Shown: in pieces, positions 8,949-17,740 of the stretch
Layout: each line of letters begins with the position of its first letter
Numbering within the stretch: the stretch's first letter is position 1
From: Anderseniella sp039978075
GTDB taxonomy: Bacteria > Pseudomonadota > Alphaproteobacteria > Rhizobiales > Aestuariivirgaceae
Assembly (NCBI GenBank): GCA_039978075.1
Contig: JBDWCA010000011.1
Location: 124,001 to 188,000, forward strand
DNA: 64,000 nucleotides
Direction of reading: 5' to 3'
Notes under the pieces: generated by a model
Told to the model about the DNA's origin: nothing
What the model saw: the letters and a program-made list of their open reading frames with translations, nothing else
The model's database searches: none
Position numbers and translations under genes: made by a program

Positions 8949-10031
8949 ATGACCAGCCCCATCATTTCTATCAAGAACGTCACCAAGAAATATCCCGGTG
9001 TTGTTGCAGTGGATGATGTGTCGTTCGACATCATGCCGAACGAGTTCTTTGCGCTGCTCGGACCTTCAGGCTGCGGCAAGACCACCTTGCTGCGCATGAT
9101 TGCCGGGCTTGAAACATCCGGCACCGGTGACATCATTGTTGACGGCCAGAACATGGAAGGCGTGCCGGCCAACCAGCGCCCGGTGAACATGGTGTTCCAG
9201 TCCTACGCCGTGTTCCCGCACATGAGCGTTCGCAACAATGTTGCCTATGGTCTGAAGGTGACCGGAATTGCCCCCGCTGAAATAAAACCTCGTGTTGAAG
9301 AGGCGCTGGAAATGGTTCAGATGGGCGCGATGGCCGACCGCAAGCCCGACCAGCTTTCCGGCGGCCAGCGCCAGCGTGTTGCACTGGCCCGTGCGCTGGT
9401 CAAGCGGCCGAAGGTCCTGCTGCTTGATGAACCCCTGTCGGCCCTTGATGCCAAGCTGCGCGAGCACATGCAGCTCGAACTCGCGCGCCTGCAGCAGGTC
9501 ATAGGCATCACGTTCATTATCGTTACCCATGATCAGGACGAAGCTTTGTCTATGGCGGACCGCATTGCGGTCATGGAGAGGGGCGGCGTGCGTCAGATCG
9601 CCGGACCGGAAGAACTCTACGAAAAGCCGCATTCGCGCTTCGTGGCGGACTTCATCGGCAAGATCAACCTGATCGATGCAACTGTCTCGGGAACCTCAAA
9701 TGCAGGTGTGACCTGCCTGGCAAAGGGATTGGGCAGGGTTGTGGTGCCGCATGACGGAACCGCTTCCGGTAGTGTGTCGCTGGCCGTCAGGCCGGAAAAA
9801 CTCACCTTGTCCGACAAGGCACCATCTTCGGCTTCTGATATTTCCGCCAAGGGTGTAATCCGCGATGTCGCCTATTATGGCGATGTCAGCAATGTCTTCG
9901 TCACTTGTGCGGACGGACTGGAGCTTGCGGTAAATGTGCAGAATGACCGTGCCGCCGCTGGGCTGCTGGAAAACGGCCGGGAAGTTTATGCCAGCTGGCA
10001 TCCATCTGATACGCTGATCCTTGAGGAGTAA
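8949..10031 (+). CDS. potG: Polyamine ABC transporter ATP-binding protein
   Basis: This 360-residue ATPase has Walker A GPSGCGKTT at residues 38-46, the signature LSGGQRQRVALARAL, Walker B LLLDEPLSALD and the H-loop VTHDQDEALSMADR. A C-terminal TOBE-like regulatory region (roughly residues 270-355) includes SLAVRPEKL, as in PotA/PotG. The ATG at 8949 lies 7 bases after the permease stop; the longer in-frame ORF beginning at 8718 overlaps the permease and is rejected. It powers import by the two preceding permeases. Confidence 0.93.
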   Translation: MTSPIISIKNVTKKYPGVVAVDDVSFDIMPNEFFALLGPSGCGKTTLLRMIAGLETSGTGDIIVDGQNMEGVPANQRPVNMVFQSYAVFPHMSVRNNVAYGLKVTGIAPAEIKPRVEEALEMVQMGAMADRKPDQLSGGQRQRVALARALVKRPKVLLLDEPLSALDAKLREHMQLELARLQQVIGITFIIVTHDQDEALSMADRIAVMERGGVRQIAGPEELYEKPHSRFVADFIGKINLIDATVSGTSNAGVTCLAKGLGRVVVPHDGTASGSVSLAVRPEKLTLSDKAPSSASDISAKGVIRDVAYYGDVSNVFVTCADGLELAVNVQNDRAAAGLLENGREVYASWHPSDTLILEE

Positions 10032-10037
10032 AAATTC

Positions 10038-11021
10038 ATGTCGACACCCAAGTCATCGCTCGGCGATGCCGCTTTCCGTCGCAAGGACCTTATGGGGTCT
10101 TCGATAGAAGCAAGTTATGCCGGAGCTCTGTCATTCCTGCGCCGCAAGTACACCCGCAATCTCAAAGGTGTTGATGTTGCCGTAACCGGTATCCCGTTTG
10201 ACCAGGCCGTCACCAACCGTCCGGGCACGCGGTTCGGGCCGCAGGCGATCCGCCAGGCCTCAGCCCAGCATTCCTGGGGCCCGGTGTGGCCGTGGCGGTT
10301 CGACCCGTTTGACACCCTGGCTGTGGTTGACTATGGCGACTGTTTTTTTGACTGGGGACGCAAGCAGGATGTGCCGCGTGTTATCGAAAAGCACATGAGC
10401 ACAATCGTGTCCAAGGGGGTCTGTCCGCTGACTTTTGGCGGAGATCATTTTATTACTTATCCGGTACTGAAAGCTGTCGCCAAGGAACATGGCCCGTTGG
10501 GACTTGTTCAATTCGACGCCCATCGCGATGTGGAACCTGAAACCGGCAACCGCATAGACCACGGCACCATGTTTTCACTGGCGCTGCAGGATGGAATCGT
10601 CGATCCCGCCCGTTCCATTCAGGTGGGTATCCGCACCTGTTTCAAGGGCGAAGATGCAATGGGTATGAAAGTGTTGTTTGCAGATCAGGTGCATGACATG
10701 AGCGCGCAGCAGGTTGCAGATGAGATACGTCAACGGCTGGGTTCAGGCCCGTCCTACCTGACTTTCGATATTGATTTTCTTGATCCAGCCACCGCGCCGG
10801 GCACGGGGACGCCTGTTCCGGGCGGTTTCACCAGTTATCAGGCCCTGTCCGTCATTCGCGCAATGAAAGGTGTGGATCTTGTAGGAATGGATGTGGTTGA
10901 AGTCTCACCGCCATATGATCATGCGGAAATGACATCGAACGCTGCGGCTATTGTCGCTGCAGAGCTCTTGTGCCTCAAGGCCTATGCGGCAGGTGCCCGG
11001 CCTGAGGAGATGACCAGCTGA
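10038..11021 (+). CDS. speB: Agmatinase family ureohydrolase
   Basis: The 327-residue protein has the three metal-binding motifs of the arginase/agmatinase family: GGDHF, FDAHRD and DIDFLDPATAPGTGTP. The enzymes use two Mn ions to release urea from a guanidino group. It begins 6 bases after the transporter ATPase, so it is in the polyamine operon. Agmatine to putrescine plus urea is the likely reaction, feeding the nearby putrescine aminotransferase and PuuAB enzymes. Guanidinobutyrase or guanidinopropionase activity cannot be excluded from sequence. Confidence 0.85.
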   Translation: MSTPKSSLGDAAFRRKDLMGSSIEASYAGALSFLRRKYTRNLKGVDVAVTGIPFDQAVTNRPGTRFGPQAIRQASAQHSWGPVWPWRFDPFDTLAVVDYGDCFFDWGRKQDVPRVIEKHMSTIVSKGVCPLTFGGDHFITYPVLKAVAKEHGPLGLVQFDAHRDVEPETGNRIDHGTMFSLALQDGIVDPARSIQVGIRTCFKGEDAMGMKVLFADQVHDMSAQQVADEIRQRLGSGPSYLTFDIDFLDPATAPGTGTPVPGGFTSYQALSVIRAMKGVDLVGMDVVEVSPPYDHAEMTSNAAAIVAAELLCLKAYAAGARPEEMTS

Positions 11022-11065
11022 TCGGTTTTTTCACTCAAGGCTTTACCCCCACTCAAATTGCTCTG

Positions 11066-11791
11066 GTGATGCTGGCAATGTTCGTTGGTGGGCTGTGCAA
11101 GGGTATTATCGGAGTGGCCCTGCCATTGGTGGGCATTTCAATCATGGTCATGCTGCTGGATCCGAAGCTGGCGGTTGCGATGATCGTTATCCCGATATTT
11201 CTAACCAATCTTCAGATGGCCACACGGTCGGGCGTGGACGAACTTGGTGAGGCCCTGATGAGGTTCTGGCCGCTGATTGTCACGTGTTTCACCAGCTTGT
11301 TCACAGTTGCGCTGTTGGCAACGCAAATCTCGTCATCCGTTATCGTGATCGGGCTGGGGCTGGCTTTGCTGGTTTTCGTGATGGCAAATGTATCGCCGTG
11401 GAAACCGTCAGTGCCGGCCAGTGTGGAAAAGCCGGTAGGCGCGCTCGTTGGTATCGTGTCAGGCGTTCTGGGCGGCGCGACGTCGGTCTATGGCCCACCC
11501 ATCACCATGTTCCTGCTGGCGTCCGGAGTGCCCAAAAACAAGTGGTCAGCGTCGGTGGGGGTCACGTTCACCATCGGAAGCATGCCGCTTCTGGCCGGAT
11601 ACATTCTGAACGGCACGATAACGCCAGCGGTGGCTGTAGTTTCCACTGCAGCCTGCATACCGGCATTCGTCGGTATGTGGTTGGGATTCAAGCTTCAGGA
11701 TGCAATGGCGCCGGAGACCTTCAGAAAAGTGCTGATGGCCGGGCTGTTTGTCATGGCATTGAATTTGTTGCGCAAGGGAATTTTCGGGTAA
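11066..11791 (+). CDS. TauE/SafE family permease (first copy)
   Basis: This protein of about 241 residues is highly hydrophobic, with around seven to eight membrane segments. The N-terminal CKGIIGVALPLVGI and the second-half repeat GGATSVYGPPITMFLLASG are typical of TauE/SafE, putative sulfite, sulfoacetate or other anion exporters. The start is uncertain: GTG 11066 or ATG 11069, with open frame extending upstream to the agmatinase stop but only non-ATG codons there. It lies 45 bases after the agmatinase and probably belongs to that transcript. Its substrate in a polyamine context is unknown. Confidence 0.82.
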   Translation: MMLAMFVGGLCKGIIGVALPLVGISIMVMLLDPKLAVAMIVIPIFLTNLQMATRSGVDELGEALMRFWPLIVTCFTSLFTVALLATQISSSVIVIGLGLALLVFVMANVSPWKPSVPASVEKPVGALVGIVSGVLGGATSVYGPPITMFLLASGVPKNKWSASVGVTFTIGSMPLLAGYILNGTITPAVAVVSTAACIPAFVGMWLGFKLQDAMAPETFRKVLMAGLFVMALNLLRKGIFG

Positions 11792-11854
11792 TCCCTACGC
11801 GCAGAAAACCGGTTGAAGGCAATCACCTGTTATCCACTGCACCGGCACTTGGAG

Positions 11855-12016
11855 TCAAAGTGCCGCGGCAAGTGGCGAAAGCAGATTTTGAACACTTGTC
11901 CCGATGCCTGGCATTGTGGCAATGAGCGCCAGACCGGTCGCTGCTGCAATCAGCGCATATTCAATTGCGGTGGCTCCGTCTTCGTTGCTCATGAAGTGGG
12001 CAATTGCTTTGTACAT
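11855..12016 (-). CDS. Flp family type IVb pilin, orphan
   Basis: This small 53-residue gene has ATG at 12016 and TGA at 11855-11857. The sequence MYKAIAHFMSNEDGATAIEY followed by a hydrophobic ALIAAATGLALIA stretch is the classical Flp prepilin: a short basic leader, a cleavage Gly (residue 14) and the Glu-Tyr pair (residues 19-20) five residues into the mature pilin, then one membrane helix. No tad/cpa assembly genes are in the window. It would depend on a Tad system elsewhere or be a leftover copy. It is convergent with the TauE/SafE gene. Confidence 0.85.
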   Translation of the reverse strand: MYKAIAHFMSNEDGATAIEYALIAAATGLALIATMPGIGTSVQNLLSPLAAAL

Positions 12017-12227
12017 ATGTCGTCTCCATAGGCCCGGATCGATTGAACCTGATAATCACTTAACCCCAGAACCCCGGTCTGCTTCTTCGTTGTTCAGCGA
12101 GGTCATAATCGGCCATAGATATAAACGATTCCTGAACGCGGGGACTTTGCGTCAGTTGTATTTATGAAGATGTTGCGAAATTTGGCAAAATTTTAGCCAA
12201 TTTGCACATAATCGGCAGCAGGGCAGG

Positions 12228-13514
12228 TCATGAGAGCAAATCCCGGACCCGATAGTACAGCATACCCAGTGTAAGCCCGGGTCTGCGCAAAAAACCGCCC
12301 GGAAACGGCAAATGGCGAATACGGGCGAATATGTCGAACTGCTCTGTGTCGCCGATAATGGCGTCTGCGAGCACTTTACCCAACATGCCCGCCAACACGA
12401 CGCCCTGGCCGGAGAACCCGTGCGCATAGTAGATGGAACTGCCGCTTCGTCCCATATTGGGCAGCCGGTTATGGGTAATGCCTATGTGGCCACCCCAGGC
12501 ATACTGCATCTTCACATCCACCAATTGCGGAAAAATGCGCAACACCCTGGGCCGCATGCTGGAGCCCAGATCGCGTGGGTGAATGCCGGAATAGCTGCAC
12601 CTGCCGCCGAACAGCAGCCTGTGGTCTGCTGTCATTCTGAAGTAATCGACCACATAATTGCTGTCACAAACCGCTTCGTTGTCGCGGATCAGGCCCCGAG
12701 CGCGTTCCTCCCCGAGCGGTTCGGTTGCCACAACATAGCTGGCTACAGGCATAACGCGATGATTGAGACCGGGAACCAGCGACCCGAGATAAGCATTGCA
12801 GGCAACAACAATCTGGTTGCAGGCGACCGTCTTGCCCGATTTGAGCTTGAGGGCAGGGGAGCTGCCCCCTTCGATGCTGCTGACCGGGGTGTTTTCAAAA
12901 ATCTGGCCACCATTGCCCAGTATGGCATCGGCCAGGCCCAGGGCGTAGTTCAGTGAATGGACATGACCTGCATCCCGTTCACGCAGCGCCCCGTGATAGG
13001 CGCTGCTGCCGATTTTGTCCGCAAGCTCAACACGCGTCAGCAGTGTACAACCCTCAACGCCATACTTTTCCAGCTCTTCCATGTGTTCAGCAAGGCCAGT
13101 CATGTGGCTGGGCCGGGAAGCAGCGTGAAGAAAGCCCCAGGTCAGATCACAGTCAATCTTGTGAGCCTTGATGCGCGCCTCGATCAGCCGCTTGCCCTGT
13201 TCGGCAACATCAAAGCAGATGCGCGCATCGCCAGATCCAAGTTGCTTTTCAAAACCTTCCATACCAGGCGAGTAGCCGGTACACACCTGACCGCCATTGC
13301 GCCCTGTCGCACCCCATCCTACCGGGCCTGCATCAAACACGGCTACCGTACGTCCGCGAAGGGCGAGTTCCAGCGCTGCGGAAAGACCGGTGAACCCGGC
13401 GCCTATCACGCATACATCGACCTTGTCCGGGACAGATGAGCTGTCAGATGTTGCAACCTGCCGATTTGCGGTTGCTCCATAGTAGGTGGGCTTGTCGAGA
13501 GAACTGTCGGTCAT
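12228..13514 (-). CDS. puuB: FAD-dependent oxidoreductase, gamma-glutamylputrescine oxidase type
   Basis: This 428-residue flavoprotein of the DAO family has the dinucleotide motif VIGAGFTGLSAALELA near residue 40 and GPVGWGATGRNGGQVCTGYS, typical of PuuB/OrdL. The start ATG at 13514 overlaps the stop of the upstream synthetase by 4 bp. PuuB oxidises gamma-glutamylputrescine to the aldehyde with release of ammonia and peroxide. The 4-bp coupling to a PuuA-like ligase makes this role likely. A broader gamma-glutamyl-amine oxidase is the alternative. Confidence 0.85.
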   Translation of the reverse strand: MTDSSLDKPTYYGATANRQVATSDSSSVPDKVDVCVIGAGFTGLSAALELALRGRTVAVFDAGPVGWGATGRNGGQVCTGYSPGMEGFEKQLGSGDARICFDVAEQGKRLIEARIKAHKIDCDLTWGFLHAASRPSHMTGLAEHMEELEKYGVEGCTLLTRVELADKIGSSAYHGALRERDAGHVHSLNYALGLADAILGNGGQIFENTPVSSIEGGSSPALKLKSGKTVACNQIVVACNAYLGSLVPGLNHRVMPVASYVVATEPLGEERARGLIRDNEAVCDSNYVVDYFRMTADHRLLFGGRCSYSGIHPRDLGSSMRPRVLRIFPQLVDVKMQYAWGGHIGITHNRLPNMGRSGSSIYYAHGFSGQGVVLAGMLGKVLADAIIGDTEQFDIFARIRHLPFPGGFLRRPGLTLGMLYYRVRDLLS

Positions 13515-14902
13515 GAGGTGCGCAGATACCATTCATAATCGAGTTGATGGATGGTGTAGTGGTGTGCATCGGCTTCAAATGATCGTGCAGTATGGAACGC
13601 ATCGCACCATTTTTCACCGAAGTACTGTCTCAAGATGGTGCCTTCCTCAAATGCAGTCAGAGCGACCGGCCATCTTATCGGCAAGTCCACGCCTTCTTCG
13701 CTTTCATAGCCGTCACCGGATATCGGGTCTTGCGGCACGACGTTGTTGGTGATGCCGTGGTGAATGCCTGCCAGCACCGCTGCCATGACCAGGTAGGGGT
13801 TGGCGTCAGCGCCTGAAACGCGGTGTTCAACTCTGATCGCCTTGTCGCTGCCACCCGGTATGCGTAACGGCACTGTTCGGTTATCACCGCCCCAAAGTCC
13901 GCGCACCGGCGCATAGGTGCCCGGCCGCAACCGGCGGTATGAGTTGGCATTGGGTGCAAAGATCGCCATGCCTTCGGTCATGGTTGCCAGCAGTCCGCCT
14001 ATGGCACTGCGCAGTTTGTCCGAGATCGGTCGATCCACGACCGGGTCGTGAGGCCCGAGGAAGATATTGTTGCCGTCCTTGTCGAGCAGACTGCAGTGAA
14101 TGTGCAGCCCGCAGCCTGCCTGTTCGGCAAACGGCTTCGCCATGAAGCTTGCAATTGTCCCATGCTTGCGGGCCACAGCCTTGATGCAGCGCTCCAGCAT
14201 GATCGCCTGATCACACGCCTCAAGCGCATTGTCGGTGTGGTACAGGTTGATTTCAAATTGCCCGGCTGCGTATTCGGAAACAAAGGTTTCTGCAGGAATG
14301 TTCTGGTCCTTGCAGGCTTCCTGGATTTCGTCGAGCAGGCTTTCGAAATCATACAGATCATCCATGGAGTAGACATTTGTCGTGCTGGCGCGCCATCCGG
14401 TTTCGCCTGAGCGCGCCGGGACCACTTCGCCCCGCGCGGCAGCTTCCTGGTCGATCAGGTAAAACTCATACTCTATAGCCACAACCGGCGTGAGTTCCAT
14501 CTCGGTGAAACGGTCAAGAACCGTTTTCAGTAAATGTCGAGGATCTGCAAAATGCGGATTGCCGTCTGCATCCTCCATCGACGCAATTACCTGTGCGGAA
14601 GGCCGCTTGGCCCATGGTATGCGGGCCAGCGTGCCTGTAACCGGAAAACATAAATAATCCGGGTCGCCGTCGCTGGTGCCGTACTCAAAAGTTTCAACAT
14701 TGCGCCCGGTCCAGTCCAGCAGATAATTCGACCCTGGCATCCTGGCGCCTTCGGAGTACAGTTTTGGCAGATAGTCACGGGTCAATTGCTTGCCGCGCAA
14801 TATCCCGTTCATATCGGGTATCAGCATGTCAATTGTCACCACGTCGGGATTATCGGCGAGGAAAGCGATTGCCTCACTGTCGGGCTTGGTTGGGGTGTTC
14901 AT
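13511..14902 (-). CDS. puuA: Gamma-glutamylputrescine synthetase-like (glutamine synthetase family)
   Basis: This 463-residue GS-fold ligase has the metal-binding glutamate region VAIEYEFYLID, the ATP-site block GCGLHIHCSL, PNANSYRRLRPGTYAP, and EHRVSGADANPYL near the C-terminus. These blocks match PuuA, which condenses glutamate with putrescine using ATP. It is first in a two-gene operon with the oxidase. It diverges from a second GS-like gene at 15076, with about 170 bp between them holding both promoters. Confidence 0.85.
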   Translation of the reverse strand: MNTPTKPDSEAIAFLADNPDVVTIDMLIPDMNGILRGKQLTRDYLPKLYSEGARMPGSNYLLDWTGRNVETFEYGTSDGDPDYLCFPVTGTLARIPWAKRPSAQVIASMEDADGNPHFADPRHLLKTVLDRFTEMELTPVVAIEYEFYLIDQEAAARGEVVPARSGETGWRASTTNVYSMDDLYDFESLLDEIQEACKDQNIPAETFVSEYAAGQFEINLYHTDNALEACDQAIMLERCIKAVARKHGTIASFMAKPFAEQAGCGLHIHCSLLDKDGNNIFLGPHDPVVDRPISDKLRSAIGGLLATMTEGMAIFAPNANSYRRLRPGTYAPVRGLWGGDNRTVPLRIPGGSDKAIRVEHRVSGADANPYLVMAAVLAGIHHGITNNVVPQDPISGDGYESEEGVDLPIRWPVALTAFEEGTILRQYFGEKWCDAFHTARSFEADAHHYTIHQLDYEWYLRTS

Positions 14903-15075
14903 AAGATACCTTCAGAAAACAAGAAACGGCAAAGCGGTCAGACAAGTGAACCTGTTCATGCCTTATCCACCATTGTCAATGAAGCCATTTTTTTCGTCAA
15001 GCGATCAGGTTATGATGCATTCTCCGGGCGGCTCGCAAGCAAGAGACTTATGACCGCCGTTACTTGTGGTGGTTC

Positions 15076-16425
15076 ATGTCGACAGCAAAATTTGAAGAGT
15101 GGTTCGCAAAGCATAACATTGATGAGATCGAGTGCCTTGTCCCTGATCCGGCCGGCACGCCGCGCGGCAAGATTCTACCGGTCAAGAAATTTCTCAAAGG
15201 TCTCGGCAATACCTCGATGCGGTTGCCGGAAGATATTTTCATACTGACCGTGACCGGAAAATACTCGTGGCAGGATTCGCCTGTCTCCGATGCGTCAGGT
15301 GATGTTTACCTGGTTCCCGATATCAACTCGCTGAAGCTGGTTCCCTGGCATGTCAATCCAACGGCGCAGGTAATTTGCGATACTCACTATCTGAACGGCG
15401 ACCCGGTGGATATCTCGCCGAGATATGTGTTGCAGCACGTGCTGCAGCTTTACGCAGAGCAGGGTTGGAAACCGGTCGTGGCGCCTGAACTTGAGTTTTA
15501 CCTGGTCAAGAAGAACCTTGATGCGGATTATCCGCTTGAGGCCCCCATCGGCACCAGCGGCAGGGCAGAAAAGGTCGGCCAGGCCTATGGCATCGACGCG
15601 GCCAACGAGTTTGATCCGATTGTTGAGGATATCTATGACTTCTGTGAAGCGCAGGAAATAGACATCGACACTATCAGCCATGAAAGTGGCCCGGCCCAGC
15701 TGGAAATCAACTTCAATCACGGCGATCCGCTGGAACTGGCCGACCAGGTGTTCCTGTTCAAGCGCACGGTTCGCCAGGCCGCGCTGAAGCATGATGTTTA
15801 TGCCACCTTCATGGCCAAGCCGCATCAGGATGAGCCAGGCTCCTCGATGCACCTGCATCAGTCTTTGCTGGATTTGAAAACCGGACAAAATCTCTTCAAG
15901 GGGCGCGGCAAGAACCCGTCTAAGCTGTTCATGGCCCATGTTGCCGGGTTACAGCGTTACCTGCCGGCGGCGATGGGGTTCTGTGCGCCCAATGTTAATT
16001 CCTATCGCCGGCTGGTGCCGAATTCAGACGCACCCACCAATACCCACTGGGGTATCGACAATCGGACCGCACCACTGCGCATGCCGAACTCTGATCCGCA
16101 AAATACCCGAATTGAGAACAGGGTTCCGGGGGCTGATGCCAACCCGTATCTGTGCATTGCCGCCTCACTGGCCTGCGGCTATCTCGGCATGATGGAAAAA
16201 CTGGAGCCATCGGCGCCGATCGAGGGGTCTGCCTACAGGTATGCGCATTCCCTGCCGATTAACCTGGATGACGCAATGAACAAGCTGAACTATTCCAAGC
16301 CGCTGAAAACGGTGCTGGGCCAGCGTTTCGTCGAAGCGTTCATGGCGGTAAAGGAAGAAGAGCAGGTGCAGTACCGAAAGGTTATCTCCTCATGGGAACG
16401 GGAGTTCCTGCTGCTCAATGTGTGA
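15076..16425 (+). CDS. Second glutamine synthetase family ligase (PuuA/GlnA-like)
   Basis: The 449-residue GS-fold protein has APELEFYLV, the active-site block GSSMHLHQSL, APNVNSYRRLVPNSDAPT and ENRVPGADANPYL. It is related to, but clearly different from, the gene at 13511 and likely a gamma-glutamyl-polyamine or other gamma-glutamyl-amine ligase. ATG 15076 is preferred to a TTG 12 bases upstream. It is transcribed away from puuA-puuB. Two divergent ligases suggest different amine acceptors (for example putrescine and a longer polyamine or monoamine), which is inference. Confidence 0.8.
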   Translation: MSTAKFEEWFAKHNIDEIECLVPDPAGTPRGKILPVKKFLKGLGNTSMRLPEDIFILTVTGKYSWQDSPVSDASGDVYLVPDINSLKLVPWHVNPTAQVICDTHYLNGDPVDISPRYVLQHVLQLYAEQGWKPVVAPELEFYLVKKNLDADYPLEAPIGTSGRAEKVGQAYGIDAANEFDPIVEDIYDFCEAQEIDIDTISHESGPAQLEINFNHGDPLELADQVFLFKRTVRQAALKHDVYATFMAKPHQDEPGSSMHLHQSLLDLKTGQNLFKGRGKNPSKLFMAHVAGLQRYLPAAMGFCAPNVNSYRRLVPNSDAPTNTHWGIDNRTAPLRMPNSDPQNTRIENRVPGADANPYLCIAASLACGYLGMMEKLEPSAPIEGSAYRYAHSLPINLDDAMNKLNYSKPLKTVLGQRFVEAFMAVKEEEQVQYRKVISSWEREFLLLNV

Positions 16426-16435
16426 CCAAGGCAGT

Positions 16436-16462
16436 CTGGTTCTGGTTGAGCCAGGGCCAGAT
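16436..16462 (+). terminator. Hairpin after second GS-like gene
   Basis: A nested inverted repeat, TCTGG-TT-CTGG-TTGAG-CCAG-GG-CCAGA, lies 10 bases after the stop. No T-tract follows, so termination may be weak or factor-assisted. Confidence 0.45.
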
Positions 16463-16697
16463 ACCCATCGCACTCCGGGTGGGCAAGCGGGGAACGCCGA
16501 AACTTCAAGTTGATTGATCCACTTGAAAGACCGTGACTGGACCTGCTGGACTCCGGTGCAGAAAGAAAGTATCCATACAGCAATCGAAAAGCGCCGATTT
16601 GAGCATCAGCTTGCGGGCGCAAAACAAATGCAGCTAAAGCGAAGAGAACATCCCGTTTTCTTCATTTTCAAAACGCCCACAAGGCGAAGGAAACGCG

Positions 16698-17027
16698 ATG
16701 AACATTCACACCTCCGGCCTGTCACCCAAGTCCCGTATCCCGGTGGAGCGCATCCTTGAAGCGCGGGCATCGTTTCCACATGGCGCTTTATCCTTCGAGA
16801 TCGAGTTCGAAGGGGAGGGCCTGACGGCTCTGTCGGATCTTGTCTTGCTGTTCACCCGCGCCGGTCTGACCTGCGACTGTCTCCGCTACCGCCGCAATGG
16901 AACTATTCTGGCGCTGCTTTGCGACAATGAGTATTCGAATTTCCGATTGATGGATGCCGCTTTGACTCAGTCAGTCTCGCTCACAATGGTAAGGTGGACT
17001 ATTGTTCTCTCAAAACCTCTGGACTGA
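16698..17027 (+). CDS. Hypothetical small protein with ACT-like pattern
   Basis: This 109-residue soluble protein starts at ATG 16698 with AAGGAA upstream. From about residue 30 the pattern is strand (LSFEIEFEG), helix (LTALSDLVLLFTRAG), strand, strand (TILALLCDN), helix (NFRLMDAALTQS), strand (LTMVRWTIVL). This is the beta-alpha-beta-beta-alpha-beta order of an ACT/regulatory domain. I do not recognise the family. It stands alone about 270 bp after the second GS-like gene. A small-molecule-sensing role is only a structural guess. It could also be a spurious ORF, though length and ribosome site favour a gene. Confidence 0.5.
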   Translation: MNIHTSGLSPKSRIPVERILEARASFPHGALSFEIEFEGEGLTALSDLVLLFTRAGLTCDCLRYRRNGTILALLCDNEYSNFRLMDAALTQSVSLTMVRWTIVLSKPLD

Positions 17028-17198
17028 GCGCATCTGCATCAGCGTCCGTTGTTTCGGAAATTCAACCTGCCTCATCATTGCGCCTTGTCCGGTGAAAAGC
17101 GAAGTCCGCAATTGGCGCATTGCTGTCCTTTGACATTATTCATCGAATGGCTGGTATGGGTTGCGAATCCGGCTGACAACCCGCGCAGAATAGGATCG

Positions 17199-17543
17199 TT
17201 AAAGCACCGTCGCGACTACGACAATCTCGATCAGGTATCCCTCATCGAGATCTACTCCGATACACGCGCGTTGCGGCCAGTTTTCCTCCGGGCCAATCCA
17301 CTTGCACCATACTGAGTCCATGTCCGGCTTACTCGAAATGTCGCTGAGATATACGGTCGCCTGCACCAATCCAGCTTTTCCACTGCCGGCTTCGGTGAGC
17401 ACCCTGTCCAGTTCGTGAAGCGTGTTGCGGGTTTGCGCTGTTATGCTGTCAGCACATTCCGGGTCGGTCGCCACGGCATACACGAGTCCCCCCGACACGA
17501 CGGCGCTGCATCTTCCCTTACCCTTCACTGGAAATCGCTTCAT
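17199..17543 (-). CDS. RidA/YjgF family protein
   Basis: This 114-residue protein of the Rid family has the N-terminal region SAVVSGGLVYAVA, the helix TLHELDRVLTEAG, the strand VQATVYLSDI, and a C-terminal PQRACIGVDLDEGYLIEIV. The arginine in PQRACIGV fits the conserved Arg that binds the carboxylate of imine substrates. RidA proteins hydrolyse reactive enamine/imine intermediates. It is slightly short at the N-terminus compared with canonical RidA, so a distinct Rid subgroup is likely. It is transcribed alone in the minus direction. Confidence 0.85.
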   Translation of the reverse strand: MKRFPVKGKGRCSAVVSGGLVYAVATDPECADSITAQTRNTLHELDRVLTEAGSGKAGLVQATVYLSDISSKPDMDSVWCKWIGPEENWPQRACIGVDLDEGYLIEIVVVATVL

Positions 17544-17684
17544 GATAGTGGCCCCTTGGCTGGCGGTCGAAACTTCATCGATACGGTTTCAGTTTCTATA
17601 TGAACTCGCTTCGCCTGGCCATTCCCGCCTCAGCCTTGAAACTGCGAATCACGTTTTCCTTCAAGGTTACACCGCAGACTCAAA

Positions 17685-17712
17685 ACCGGCGGAGTGTTTC
17701 CACCCCGCCGGT
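17685..17712 (-). terminator. Rho-independent terminator of the CNPC-P460 gene
   Basis: The stem ACCGGCGG/CCGCCGGT lies 29-56 bases past the stop of the CNPC-repeat cytochrome gene. On the minus strand it is followed by a short T run (TTTTG). Confidence 0.75.
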
Positions 17713-17740
17713 TCTTCTGTTTCGTGTTTGTCAGTACAGG

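Noticed and set aside
11284..11925. Plus-strand frame overlapping the TauE/SafE gene
   Set aside because: It is out of frame with the membrane-protein signal and lacks any family look.
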